A stretch of DNA of 64,000 nt from Pseudomonas sp. P5_109 (GTDB lineage: Bacteria; Pseudomonadota; Gammaproteobacteria; Pseudomonadales; Pseudomonadaceae). Below the pieces are notes generated by a model. The model ran no database searches. It was not told the DNA's origin and worked only from the letters and a program-made list of their open reading frames with translations. The position numbers and the translations under genes are program-made. The stretch lies in contig NZ_CP125380.1 in assembly GCF_034009455.1 (NCBI RefSeq), positions 1,467,001-1,531,000 of the forward strand. The letters are read 5' to 3'. Shown piece after piece: positions 9,017-17,821 of this stretch (positions within the stretch are counted from its first letter, which is position 1; every line of letters starts with the position of its first letter).

Positions 9017-9024
9017 AATAAAAA
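9017..9024 (+). promoter_or_regulatory. Candidate Hfq/Crc A-rich motif at the pcaK start
   Basis: AATAAAAA fits the AANAANAA catabolite-repression motif. It lies immediately before the pcaK ATG at 9027, where Hfq/Crc binding would block translation. Confidence 0.45.
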
Positions 9025-9026
9025 TA

Positions 9027-10373
9027 ATGAACCAGCCCCAGTCTGCTGTAGGCAACTGCCTCGACGTGCAGTCCTTCATCAATGCCCAACCCATTTCGCG
9101 CTACCAGTGGCGGGTGGTGATCCTGTGTTTCCTGATTGTCTTCCTCGATGGCCTCGATACCGCGGCCATGGGGTTCATCGCTCCGGCCCTGTCCCAGGAC
9201 TGGGGTATCGATCGCGCCAGTCTCGGCCCGGTGATGAGTGCGGCTCTGATCGGCATGGTCTTCGGCGCGCTCGGTTCGGGGCCTTTGGCTGACCGTTTCG
9301 GACGCAAAGTCGTACTGGTCGGCGCGGTGCTGTTGTTCGGCGCCTTCAGCCTGGCCTCGGCCTACAGCAGCAATGTTGACCAGTTGCTGGTATTGCGCTT
9401 CCTGACCGGCCTGGGTTTGGGCGCCGGCATGCCGAATGCCACGACCCTGCTGTCGGAATACACCCCCGAGCGCAAAAAGTCCCTGCTGGTGACCAGCATG
9501 TTCTGCGGCTTCAACCTCGGCATGGCCGGTGGTGGATTTATCTCGGCCAAGCTCATTCCGGCCTTTGGCTGGCACAGCCTGCTGCTGATCGGCGGGATTC
9601 TGCCGCTGATCCTCGCCGTCGTCTTGCTGCTCTGGCTGCCGGAGTCGGCGCGTTACCTGGTGGTGCGCAACCGCGGTACGGACAAAGTGCGCAAGGCACT
9701 GGCGCCGATTGACCCGACGGTGGTGGCCCAGGCGTCCAGCTTCAGCGTGCCGGAACAGAAAACCGTGAAGGCACGCAATGTGTTCGCGGTGATTTTCTCC
9801 GGCACCTATAGCACCGGCACCTTGCTGCTGTGGCTGACCTACTTCATGGGCCTGGTGATCGTTTACCTGCTGACCAGCTGGCTGCCGACGCTGATGCGTG
9901 ACAGTGGCGCGAGCATGGAGCAGGCCGCCTTCATCGGCGCGCTATTCCAGTTCGGCGGTGTGTTGAGTGCGGTGGGTGTGGGCTGGGCGATGGACCGGTT
10001 CAATCCGCACAAGGTCATCGGCACTTTCTACCTGCTGGCCGGGGTGTTTGCCTACGCGGTAGGGCAGAGCCTGGGCAACATCACAATCCTGGCGACCCTG
10101 GTGCTGGTGGCCGGGATGTGCGTCAACGGTGCGCAATCGGCGATGCCGTCATTGGCTGCGCGGTTCTATCCGACTCAAGGGCGGGCCACCGGGGTGTCGT
10201 GGATGCTCGGGATCGGCCGTTTCGGCGCCATTCTCGGGGCGTGGATGGGCGCGACGCTGCTGGGGTTGGGCTGGAACTTCGAGCAGGTGCTGACGGCGCT
10301 GGTGATTCCGGCGACGCTGGCGACCACGGCCGTGGTGATCAAGGGCATGGTCAGTCATGCGGATGCGACCTGA
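9027..10373 (+). CDS. pcaK: 4-hydroxybenzoate/protocatechuate MFS transporter PcaK
   Basis: A 448-residue aromatic acid:H+ symporter of the MFS, inner membrane, 12 helices. The N-terminus 'MNQPQSAVGNCLDVQSFI' and the conserved 'FLDGLDTAAMGFIAPAL' and 'GPLADRFGRK' loop match P. putida PcaK, which imports 4-hydroxybenzoate and protocatechuate and is also needed for chemotaxis to them. I chose the ATG at 9027 over an in-frame ATG seven codons upstream because it gives the family N-terminus. A PcaR box precedes it. Confidence 0.95.
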   Translation: MNQPQSAVGNCLDVQSFINAQPISRYQWRVVILCFLIVFLDGLDTAAMGFIAPALSQDWGIDRASLGPVMSAALIGMVFGALGSGPLADRFGRKVVLVGAVLLFGAFSLASAYSSNVDQLLVLRFLTGLGLGAGMPNATTLLSEYTPERKKSLLVTSMFCGFNLGMAGGGFISAKLIPAFGWHSLLLIGGILPLILAVVLLLWLPESARYLVVRNRGTDKVRKALAPIDPTVVAQASSFSVPEQKTVKARNVFAVIFSGTYSTGTLLLWLTYFMGLVIVYLLTSWLPTLMRDSGASMEQAAFIGALFQFGGVLSAVGVGWAMDRFNPHKVIGTFYLLAGVFAYAVGQSLGNITILATLVLVAGMCVNGAQSAMPSLAARFYPTQGRATGVSWMLGIGRFGAILGAWMGATLLGLGWNFEQVLTALVIPATLATTAVVIKGMVSHADAT

Positions 10374-10409
10374 CAGTCTGGCTCAGCATCTTTAGTGGCT
10401 TTGATGGCC

Positions 10410-10611
10410 TCTTCGCGGGCAAGCCCGCTCCCACAGGTTTATTGAGTGCTCCCGGGATTTGTGCCTGGTCATGATTCCCTGTAGGAGCTGGCTTGCCAGC
10501 GAAGGCGGTGTGTCAGGCGAAGTAAATGTTGGCTGTGTCCGGCCTCTTCGCGGGCAAGCCCGCGCCCACAGGGATACGCGATCAACTGTGGGAGCGGGCT
10601 TGCCCGCGAAG
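10410..10611. repeat. REP cluster, four elements of two types
   Basis: Four units fall in the pcaK-pcaI gap. A single type A copy (about 10410-10437) is followed by a type B unit, CTGTAGGAGCTGGCTTGCCA (10479-10500), and a type A inverted pair (10544-10611). The gap also holds the pcaI regulatory sites downstream of the repeats. Confidence 0.85.
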
Positions 10612-10642
10612 CTTTTGGGGATAGGTAGCCAGACAACAATGT

Positions 10643-10673
10643 GTTCGATAAACGAACACTCAGTCGATTATCG
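10643..10673. promoter_or_regulatory. PcaR-type operator pair before pcaI
   Basis: GTTCGATAAACGAAC (10643-10657) is followed by the inverted half CGATTATCG (10665-10673), about 100 bases before pcaI. The two-site arrangement is like the paired PcaR sites described at the P. putida pcaIJ promoter. Confidence 0.75.
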
Positions 10674-10751
10674 GATTGTTTGGTGTATGCCCGAGGCTTA
10701 ATCTTCAGTCATTCCGGCGCTGCGCATCGGCGCCTTCTTCCACTGTCGGTT

Positions 10752-10759
10752 AACAATAA
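10752..10759 (+). promoter_or_regulatory. Candidate Hfq/Crc motif at the pcaI ribosome site
   Basis: AACAATAA is a perfect AANAANAA motif touching the pcaI Shine-Dalgarno sequence CGGGAG (10761-10766). This is the usual position for Crc/Hfq translational repression. Confidence 0.5.
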
Positions 10760-10774
10760 ACGGGAGCCTGCCCC

Positions 10775-11632
10775 ATGGCTGAAATCCTTTCGCTGCACGA
10801 CGCGGTGAAGCAATTCGTAAATGACGGCGATACGGTCGCGCTCGAAGGCTTTACCCATCTGATCCCGACGGCGGCGGGTCACGAAATCATTCGTCAGGGC
10901 AAGAAAGATCTGACCCTGGTGCGGATGACCCCTGACTTGATCTACGACCAGTTGATCGGCGCCGGTTGTGCTCGCAAACTGATTTTCTCCTGGGGTGGCA
11001 ACCCTGGCGTAGGTTCACTGCACCGTCTGCGTGACGCCGTTGAGAAGCAGTGGCCGCACCCGCTGGAAATCGAAGAACACAGCCACGCCGACCTGGCCAA
11101 TGCCTACGTCGCCGGTGCTTCCGGCCTGCCGTTCGCGGTGCTGCGTGCCTACGCCGGTTCCGACTTGCCGAAGGTCAACCCGCTGATCAAATCGGTTACC
11201 TGCCCGTTCACTGGCGAAGTGCTGGCCGCCGTGCCTTCGGTGCGCCCGGACATTACCGTGATCCACGCACAGAAAGCCGACCGCAAGGGCAACGTGTTGC
11301 TCTGGGGCATCCTCGGCGTGCAGAAAGAAGCCGCGCTGGCCGCCAAGCGCTGCATCGTCACCGTTGAGGAAATCGTCGACGACCTCAATGCACCGATGAA
11401 CTCCTGTGTATTGCCAACCTGGGCCTTGAGCGCGGTTTGCCACGTACCTGGCGGCGCGCATCCGTCCTACGCCCACGGTTACAACGAGCGCGACAACCGT
11501 TTCTACCAAGCCTGGGACCCGATTGCCCGCGACCGTGAAACCTTCACCGCGTGGATCAACGAATACATCCATGGCAGCGCTGACTTCAGCGAGTTCCAGG
11601 CCAAACTGGCCGCCGCTTCGGAGGCGAAGTAA
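10775..11632 (+). CDS. pcaI: 3-oxoadipate CoA-transferase subunit A
   Basis: The alpha subunit (285 residues) of beta-ketoadipate:succinyl-CoA transferase, the second-to-last step of the pathway: 3-oxoadipate + succinyl-CoA gives 3-oxoadipyl-CoA + succinate. It has family I CoA-transferase features such as 'LTLVRMTPDLIYDQLIGAGC' and the glycine-rich 'FSWGGNPGVGSLHRL'. The ATG has a CGGGAG site. It ends in TAATG, sharing one base with pcaJ, so the subunits are translationally coupled. A paired PcaR operator and a Crc-type motif precede it. Confidence 0.95.
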   Translation: MAEILSLHDAVKQFVNDGDTVALEGFTHLIPTAAGHEIIRQGKKDLTLVRMTPDLIYDQLIGAGCARKLIFSWGGNPGVGSLHRLRDAVEKQWPHPLEIEEHSHADLANAYVAGASGLPFAVLRAYAGSDLPKVNPLIKSVTCPFTGEVLAAVPSVRPDITVIHAQKADRKGNVLLWGILGVQKEAALAAKRCIVTVEEIVDDLNAPMNSCVLPTWALSAVCHVPGGAHPSYAHGYNERDNRFYQAWDPIARDRETFTAWINEYIHGSADFSEFQAKLAAASEAK

Positions 11633-12411
11633 TGACTTACACCACCAATGAAATGATGACCGTCGCCGCTGCCCGTCGCTTGAAGAACGGTTCGGTGTGC
11701 TTCGTCGGTATCGGCCTGCCATCGAAAGCGGCCAACCTGGCGCGCCTGACCTCTTCGCCGGACGTGGTCCTGATCTACGAATCGGGTCCGATCGGTGCCA
11801 AGCCGAGCGTGCTGCCACTGTCGATCGGTGACGGTGAGTTGGCGGAAACCGCCGACACCGTGGTGCCGACCGGCGAGATTTTCCGCTACTGGCTGCAGGG
11901 CGGGCGCATTGACGTCGGCTTCCTCGGCGCTGCGCAGGTCGACCGTTTCGGCAACATCAACACCACCGTGGTCGGCGATTACCACTCGCCGAAAGTCCGT
12001 CTGCCGGGTGCCGGTGGCGCGCCGGAGATTGCCGGTTCGGCCAAGAGCGTGCTGATCATCCTCAAGCAGTCGTCGCGTTCGTTCGTCGACAAGCTCGACT
12101 TCATTACTTCGGTCGGCCACGGCGAAGGCGGCGATTCGCGCAAGCGTCTCGGCCTGCCGGGTGCAGGTCCAGTCGGCATCATTACCGACCTGTGCATCAT
12201 GGAACCGGAAGAGGGCACCCACGAGTTCGTGGTCACAGCACTGCACCCGGGCGTGACCCGTGAGCAAGTGGTCGCTGCCACCGGTTGGGCGATTCGCTTT
12301 GCCGACCATGTCGAGCAAACCGCCGAGCCGACTGAAGTCGAACTCACCGCGCTGCGTGATCTTGAAGCCCGTACCGCTGCCGCCCACGGCCAAGCCCCCG
12401 GAGAAGCGTGA
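11632..12411 (+). CDS. pcaJ: 3-oxoadipate CoA-transferase subunit B
   Basis: The beta subunit (259 residues) carries the catalytic glutamate in 'LIYESGPIG' (Glu50), where the CoA thioester intermediate forms in family I CoA-transferases. A later 'LGAAQVDRFGNINTTVVGD' is also typical. It overlaps pcaI by one base and pcaF by one base (TGATG-type junction), so pcaIJF is one tightly coupled unit. Confidence 0.95.
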   Translation: MTYTTNEMMTVAAARRLKNGSVCFVGIGLPSKAANLARLTSSPDVVLIYESGPIGAKPSVLPLSIGDGELAETADTVVPTGEIFRYWLQGGRIDVGFLGAAQVDRFGNINTTVVGDYHSPKVRLPGAGGAPEIAGSAKSVLIILKQSSRSFVDKLDFITSVGHGEGGDSRKRLGLPGAGPVGIITDLCIMEPEEGTHEFVVTALHPGVTREQVVAATGWAIRFADHVEQTAEPTEVELTALRDLEARTAAAHGQAPGEA

Positions 12412-13613
12412 TGCGTGACGTTTATATCTGCGACGCGATTCGTACGCCCATCGGCCGTTTCGGCGGTGGCTTGTCGACGGTGCGTGCCGACGACCTGGCT
12501 GCCGTGCCGATCAAGGCCTTGATGGAGCGCAATCCGTCGGTGGACTGGAACGCCGTGGACGAGGTGTTCCTCGGCTGCGCCAACCAGGCTGGCGAAGACA
12601 ATCGCAACGTGGCGCGCATGGCGCTGTTGCTGGCAGGCCTGCCGGAAACCATTCCCGGCGTGACCCTCAATCGTCTCTGCGCCTCGGGCATGGATGCGAT
12701 TGGCACCGCATTCCGTGCAATCGCCAGCGGCGAGATGGAGCTGGCGATTGCCGGCGGCGTCGAGTCGATGTCCCGCGCGCCGTTCGTGATGGGCAAGGCC
12801 GACGCGGCGTTCTCGCGCAACATGAAGCTCGAAGACACCACCATCGGCTGGCGCTTCATCAACCCGCTGATGAAAGCCCAGTACGGCGTGGACGCGATGC
12901 CGCAGACCGCCGACAACGTGGCCGACGACTACGAGGTCTCCCGCGAAGATCAGGACGCCTTTGCCTTGCGCAGTCAGCAGCGCACCGCCGCCGCGCAAGC
13001 CGCCGGGTTCTTCGCCGAAGAAATCGTTGAAGTGCGGATCGCCCACAAGAAGGGTGAAACCGTGGTCAGCCAGGACGAGCATCCTCGCGCCGACACCACC
13101 CTGGAAGCCCTGACCAAACTGAAACCGGTCAACGGCCCCGACAAAACCGTCACCGCTGGCAATGCTTCCGGTGTGAATGACGGCGCTGCCGCGTTGATCC
13201 TGGCTTCAGCTGAAGCCGTGAAGAAGCACGGCCTGACTGCTCGCGCCAAAGTGCTGGGCATGGCCAGCGCCGGTGTTGCGCCGCGCGTCATGGGCATTGG
13301 CCCGGTGCCGGCGGTGCGTAAACTGATCGAACGCCTCGGTGTGGCGGTCAGCGATTTCGACGTGATCGAGCTCAACGAAGCCTTCGCCAGCCAGGGCTTG
13401 GCGGTGCTGCGTGAACTGGGGATTGCCGACGACGCAGCCCAGGTCAACCCAAACGGTGGCGCCATTGCCTTGGGCCATCCGTTGGGCATGAGCGGTGCGC
13501 GTCTGGTGTTGACCGCGTTGCATCAGCTGGAAAAAACCGGTGGCAAGAAAGGTCTGGCGACCATGTGCGTCGGTGTCGGTCAAGGCCTGGCCCTGGCGAT
13601 CGAGCGCGTCTGA
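12411..13613 (+). CDS. pcaF: 3-oxoadipyl-CoA thiolase
   Basis: A 400-residue thiolase cleaving 3-oxoadipyl-CoA to succinyl-CoA and acetyl-CoA, the last step of the pathway. The acyl-accepting Cys90 lies in 'LNRLCASGMDAIG'. The 'NEAFA' motif, 'GGAIALGHPLGMSGAR' and the C-terminal 'CVGVGQG' with the second active-site Cys are all intact. The start is ATG 12411, overlapping the pcaJ stop. A GTG one codon earlier is possible but adds nothing. Confidence 0.95.
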   Translation: MRDVYICDAIRTPIGRFGGGLSTVRADDLAAVPIKALMERNPSVDWNAVDEVFLGCANQAGEDNRNVARMALLLAGLPETIPGVTLNRLCASGMDAIGTAFRAIASGEMELAIAGGVESMSRAPFVMGKADAAFSRNMKLEDTTIGWRFINPLMKAQYGVDAMPQTADNVADDYEVSREDQDAFALRSQQRTAAAQAAGFFAEEIVEVRIAHKKGETVVSQDEHPRADTTLEALTKLKPVNGPDKTVTAGNASGVNDGAAALILASAEAVKKHGLTARAKVLGMASAGVAPRVMGIGPVPAVRKLIERLGVAVSDFDVIELNEAFASQGLAVLRELGIADDAAQVNPNGGAIALGHPLGMSGARLVLTALHQLEKTGGKKGLATMCVGVGQGLALAIERV

Positions 13614-13650
13614 CGCGCTCTGAAGACTTATAAGAACTGAGGAATGCTTC

Positions 13651-14355
13651 ATGACTGACAAGCCTGGTTACCGTCGCCCGCAGGCGGGCACTCAGCCGGA
13701 GTACCTGCACCCGACTTATCAATCCACCAATCTGCGCTCGCCGTCCAAGCCGTTGGTGTTTCTGCCCCATTCGTTGTCGGAAATTACCGGCCCGACCGTA
13801 GGTGCCGAGCGCATCAACGAGAAGGACAACGACCTGACCGCCCAGCACGAGGGGCAGCCACAGGGTGAGCGCATCATCATTCACGGTCGCGTGCTCGATG
13901 AAAACGGTCTGCCGGTACCGGGGATTCTGGTGGAGATCTGGCAGGCCAACGCCGCCGGTCGCTACGCTCATGCCCGTGACCTGCACGACGCGCCGCTGGA
14001 CCCGAACTTCACCGGCACCGGCCGCACCGTGACCGACGCCGATGGCTGGTATCAGTTCCAGACCATCAAGCCCGGCGCCTATCCGTGGGGCAACCACCAC
14101 AACGCGTGGCGCCCGGCGCACATCCACTTCTCGTTGTTCGGGCCGAGCATTCTGACGCGCCTGGTGACGCAGATGTATTTCCCGGGCGACCCGCTGCTGG
14201 CGTACGACCCGATCTACAACTGCGTGCCCGATACCAGCGCCAAAGAGCGTTTGATCGCCACGTTCGACCTGGAAAAAACCATCCCTTCCTATGCCCTCGG
14301 TTATCGCTGGGACATCGTATTGCGCGGCCGTGATGCCACGCCGATGGAGAAATAA
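13651..14355 (+). CDS. pcaH: Protocatechuate 3,4-dioxygenase beta chain
   Basis: The iron-binding beta subunit (234 residues) of the intradiol dioxygenase that opens protocatechuate to 3-carboxy-cis,cis-muconate. The four non-heme Fe(III) ligands are present: Tyr105 ('GRYAH'), Tyr144 ('GAYPW'), His157 and His159 ('AHIHF'). It starts 37 bases after pcaF and ends one base before pcaG. Finding pcaHG inside the pcaIJF-TBDC run differs from P. putida and P. aeruginosa, where they lie elsewhere. Confidence 0.96.
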   Translation: MTDKPGYRRPQAGTQPEYLHPTYQSTNLRSPSKPLVFLPHSLSEITGPTVGAERINEKDNDLTAQHEGQPQGERIIIHGRVLDENGLPVPGILVEIWQANAAGRYAHARDLHDAPLDPNFTGTGRTVTDADGWYQFQTIKPGAYPWGNHHNAWRPAHIHFSLFGPSILTRLVTQMYFPGDPLLAYDPIYNCVPDTSAKERLIATFDLEKTIPSYALGYRWDIVLRGRDATPMEK

Positions 14356-14356
14356 G

Positions 14357-14923
14357 ATGACGCTGACTGCGACCACGTCCCACACCGTCGGGCCGTACTA
14401 CCACATCGGCCTGACCTGGCTGAACCGCGAAAACCTGACCGTCGAACAAACCCTGGGCGAGCGCGTGGCGATCACCGGGCAAGTGGTCGATGGCAACGGT
14501 GATGTCGTCAACGACGCCATGCTGGAAGTCTGGCAGGCCAACGCCGCCGGCAAATATGACCACCCGGAGGACGAGCAGGAAAAACCCCTGGACCCGAACT
14601 TCGAAGGTTTTGGCCGGGTACCGGTGGATGCCGAAGGGCGTTTCCGTTTCACCACGATCAAGCCAGGCACGGTCGAGGGGCTCAAAGGCACGACCCAGGC
14701 GCCGCACCTCGTGGTACTGGTGTTTGCCCGTGGCCTGGTCAAGCACTTGCTGACGCGGATTTACTTTGATGGCGAGCCGGCCAACGTCGATGACCCGCTG
14801 CTGGAGTGCGTGCCGGCCGAGCGTCGCGGTACTTTGCTGGCGAAAAAGGATGCGTCGGGTGTTTACCAGTGGAACGTGATTCTGCAGGGCACCGATGCCG
14901 AGACGGTGTTCTTCGACTACTAG
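14357..14923 (+). CDS. pcaG: Protocatechuate 3,4-dioxygenase alpha chain
   Basis: The alpha subunit (188 residues), paralogous to PcaH and sharing 'LEVWQANAAGKYDHP', but it lacks the full iron ligand set, as expected, and serves structure and substrate-channel shaping. The ATG at 14357 follows the pcaH stop by one base. A GGAGA within the pcaH end serves as its ribosome site, so the two chains are made together. Confidence 0.95.
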   Translation: MTLTATTSHTVGPYYHIGLTWLNRENLTVEQTLGERVAITGQVVDGNGDVVNDAMLEVWQANAAGKYDHPEDEQEKPLDPNFEGFGRVPVDAEGRFRFTTIKPGTVEGLKGTTQAPHLVVLVFARGLVKHLLTRIYFDGEPANVDDPLLECVPAERRGTLLAKKDASGVYQWNVILQGTDAETVFFDY

Positions 14924-14930
14924 CAAATCA

Positions 14931-15022
14931 CTGTAGGAGCCGGCTTGCTGGCGATTGCGGTGTGTCAGCGTCTTCAATGTTGAATGACACACCGTAAATC
15001 GCCAGCAAGCCGGCTCCTACAG
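14931..15022. repeat. REP doublet (type B)
   Basis: Inverted copies of CTGTAGGAGCCGGCTTGCTG and its complement can pair over their whole length, including inner GGTGTGTCA/TGACACACC arms. The element separates pcaG from pcaT and may shape differential mRNA stability. Confidence 0.9.
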
Positions 15023-15089
15023 AGCTGATGCATCTGCGGAACGGGACTGTTGCGAAGTGTGTCTAGACTCTCACTGTCCCCATTGAGTG

Positions 15090-15097
15090 AAAAACAA
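15090..15097 (+). promoter_or_regulatory. Candidate Hfq/Crc motif overlapping the pcaT start
   Basis: AAAAACAA fits AANAANAA and its last base is the A of the pcaT start codon at 15097. Binding here would compete with ribosome loading. Confidence 0.4.
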
Positions 15098-16401
15098 TGA
15101 CAACTGACACCGCTACACAACCGCTATACACCGGCGAAGAACGCAGCAAGCGGATCTTCGCGATTGTCGGTGCTTCGTCCGGCAACCTGGTTGAATGGTT
15201 CGACTTCTACGTCTACGCCTTCTGTGCGATCTATTTCGCCCCGGCCTTTTTTCCGTCCGATAACCCCACGGTGCAGCTGGTCAACACCGCTGGCGTGTTC
15301 GCTGCCGGGTTCCTGATGCGGCCGATTGGTGGCTGGATTTTCGGGCGGTTGGCGGACAAGCACGGTCGCAAGAACTCGATGCTGATCTCGATTCTGATGA
15401 TGTGCTTCGGCTCGTTGCTGATCGCCTGTCTGCCGACCTACAACAGCATCGGGGTCTGGGCACCAATCCTGTTGCTGTTCGCCCGTTTGCTGCAAGGTTT
15501 GTCGGTGGGCGGTGAATACGGCACGACCGCGACTTACATGAGCGAAGTGGCGCTCAAGGGCCAGCGCGGGTTCTTCGCTTCGTTCCAGTATGTGACCCTG
15601 ATTGGCGGCCAGTTGCTCGCAGTGTTACTGGTGGTGATCCTGCAACAGTTCCTCACCGAAGATGACCTGCGTGCCTACGGTTGGCGGATTCCGTTTGTGG
15701 TCGGTGCCATGGCGGCGCTGGTTTCGCTGTATCTGCGTCGTTCGCTGAAAGAAACCACCAGCAAGGAAATGCGCGAAAACAAGGACGCCGGCAGCATCAG
15801 CGCGCTGTTTCGCGACCATAAAGCCGCATTCATTACCGTACTGGGCTACACCGCCGGTGGTTCGCTGATTTTCTACACCTTCACCACATACATGCAGAAG
15901 TACCTGGTGAACACCGCCGGCATGCCGGCCAAGACCGCCAGCTACATCATGACCGGCGCGCTGTTCTTCTATATGTGCATGCAGCCGATCTTCGGCATGC
16001 TCGCCGACAAGATTGGCCGGCGTAACTCAATGCTCTGGTTCGGCGCCCTCGGCACGCTGTGCACCGTGCCGATCCTGCTGAGCCTGAAAAGCGTGACAAG
16101 TCCATTTCTGGCCTTCGTGCTGATTACCCTGGCCCTGGCGATCGTCAGTTTCTATACCTCGATCAGCGGTCTGGTGAAAGCCGAAATGTTCCCGCCGCAA
16201 GTGCGTGCACTGGGTGTCGGCCTGGCGTATGCGGTAGCGAATGCGATCTTCGGTGGTTCGGCGGAGTATGTGGCCTTGAGCCTCAAGGCCGTGGGCATGG
16301 AAAACTCCTTCTACTGGTACGTGACGGTGATGATGGCGATAGCGTTCCTGTTCAGCCTGCGTCTGCCGAAACAGGCGAAGTACCTGCATCACGATCTTTG
16401 A
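15097..16401 (+). CDS. pcaT: MHS-family transporter PcaT (beta-ketoadipate/dicarboxylate)
   Basis: A 434-residue inner-membrane permease of the metabolite:H+ symporter subfamily of the MFS. The family marks '[13 protein letters not shown]', '[13 protein letters not shown]' and '[12 protein letters not shown]' are present. The position before pcaBDC is that of pcaT, proposed to transport beta-ketoadipate. A ketoglutarate-like dicarboxylate substrate is inferred from family, not shown by sequence. Confidence 0.85.
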   Translation: MTTDTATQPLYTGEERSKRIFAIVGASSGNLVEWFDFYVYAFCAIYFAPAFFPSDNPTVQLVNTAGVFAAGFLMRPIGGWIFGRLADKHGRKNSMLISILMMCFGSLLIACLPTYNSIGVWAPILLLFARLLQGLSVGGEYGTTATYMSEVALKGQRGFFASFQYVTLIGGQLLAVLLVVILQQFLTEDDLRAYGWRIPFVVGAMAALVSLYLRRSLKETTSKEMRENKDAGSISALFRDHKAAFITVLGYTAGGSLIFYTFTTYMQKYLVNTAGMPAKTASYIMTGALFFYMCMQPIFGMLADKIGRRNSMLWFGALGTLCTVPILLSLKSVTSPFLAFVLITLALAIVSFYTSISGLVKAEMFPPQVRALGVGLAYAVANAIFGGSAEYVALSLKAVGMENSFYWYVTVMMAIAFLFSLRLPKQAKYLHHDL

Positions 16402-16444
16402 TCTTCACGCGCGGACCGCAGGCCCGCGCCTTCAGGAATTGTTT

Positions 16445-17809
16445 ATGAACCAGCGACCGGGCAATCAATTGTTCGATGCCTATTTTACTGCCCGCGAAAT
16501 GCGTGAAGTGTTCTGCGATCAGGGCCGGGTCCAGGCCATGCTCGATTTCGAAGCGGCATTGGCCCGGGCCGAAGCGCGGGTCGGGTTGATTCCGTCGAAT
16601 GCTGTCGCGCCGATTGAAGCAGCTTGCAGCGCCGGGCTTTATGACTTCGCGGCGTTGGCCGAGGCGATTGCCACGGCGGGTAATTCGGCGATTCCGTTGG
16701 TCAAGGCACTGGGCAAACAGATCGCTTCGCAGAATGCCGAGGCTGAGCGTTACGTGCATCTGGGCGCGACCAGTCAGGACGTGATGGACAGCGGCCTGGT
16801 CCTGCAATTGCGCCGCGCACTGGAACTGATCGAGAGCGATCTGGCGCAGTTGGGCCAAACCCTCGCGACGCAGGCTCAACGATATGCGGCGACGCCGCTG
16901 GCCGGGCGCACCTGGTTGCAGCATGCGACGCCGGTCACCCTCGGCATGAAAATCGCCGGCTGGCTGGGGGCGGTGACGCGCAGTCGCCAACGCTTGGCTG
17001 AACTGAAACCGCGGCTGCTGGTACTGCAATTTGGCGGTGCATCCGGAACCCTGGCGGCCCTGGGTGAACAGGCCATGCCGATTGCCTGTGCGCTGGCCGA
17101 GGAACTGCAACTGACCTTGCCCGATCAGCCGTGGCACACCCAGCGTGATCGGGTGGTGGAGTTTGGCGCCGCACTCGGCCTGATCGCCGGCAGTCTCGGC
17201 AAACTCGGCCGCGACATCAGCCTGTTGATGCAAACCGAGGCCGCCGAAGTGTTCGAACCCTCGGCACCGGGCAAGGGTGGTTCCTCGACCATGCCGCACA
17301 AGCGCAATCCGGTGGGGGCAGCGGTGCTGATCGGCGCGGCGACGCGTGTACCCGGTCTGCTCTCGACGCTGTTCAGCGCCATGCCTCAGGAACACGAACG
17401 CAGCCTCGGCCTGTGGCATGCCGAGTGGGAAACCCTGCCGGAGATTTGCTGCCTGGTGTCGGGCAGCCTGCAGCAAGCGTTGTTGATCGCCAAAGGACTG
17501 GAAGTGGATGCCGAGCGCATGGCTCGCAACCTCGATTTGACCCAGGGCCTGGTGCTCGCCGAAGCGGTGAGCATCGTCCTCGCGCAGCGGGTAGGGCGCG
17601 ATACCGCGCACCATCTGTTGGAGCAATGCTGCAAACGCGCCGTGGCAGAACAGCGTCATCTGCGCGCGGTGCTGGGTGACGAACCGCAAGTGACCGCCGA
17701 ACTGTCGGCGGCTGAACTCGATCATCTGCTGGACCCCGCCCACTATCTCGGTCAGGCCAAAACCTGGGTCGAGCGGGCGGTGGCTGAACATTCTGCATTG
17801 ACTGCCTGA
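16445..17809 (+). CDS. pcaB: 3-carboxy-cis,cis-muconate cycloisomerase
   Basis: A 454-residue member of the fumarase/aspartase superfamily converting 3-carboxy-cis,cis-muconate to 4-carboxymuconolactone. The superfamily signature 'GSSTMPHKRNP' is at 279-289, and 'GATSQDVMDSG' lies near 108. The ATG at 16445 has AGGA seven bases upstream and is preferred to a TTG two codons earlier. It lies 12 bases before pcaD. Confidence 0.95.
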   Translation: MNQRPGNQLFDAYFTAREMREVFCDQGRVQAMLDFEAALARAEARVGLIPSNAVAPIEAACSAGLYDFAALAEAIATAGNSAIPLVKALGKQIASQNAEAERYVHLGATSQDVMDSGLVLQLRRALELIESDLAQLGQTLATQAQRYAATPLAGRTWLQHATPVTLGMKIAGWLGAVTRSRQRLAELKPRLLVLQFGGASGTLAALGEQAMPIACALAEELQLTLPDQPWHTQRDRVVEFGAALGLIAGSLGKLGRDISLLMQTEAAEVFEPSAPGKGGSSTMPHKRNPVGAAVLIGAATRVPGLLSTLFSAMPQEHERSLGLWHAEWETLPEICCLVSGSLQQALLIAKGLEVDAERMARNLDLTQGLVLAEAVSIVLAQRVGRDTAHHLLEQCCKRAVAEQRHLRAVLGDEPQVTAELSAAELDHLLDPAHYLGQAKTWVERAVAEHSALTA

Positions 17810-17821
17810 AGGAGACTTGCT

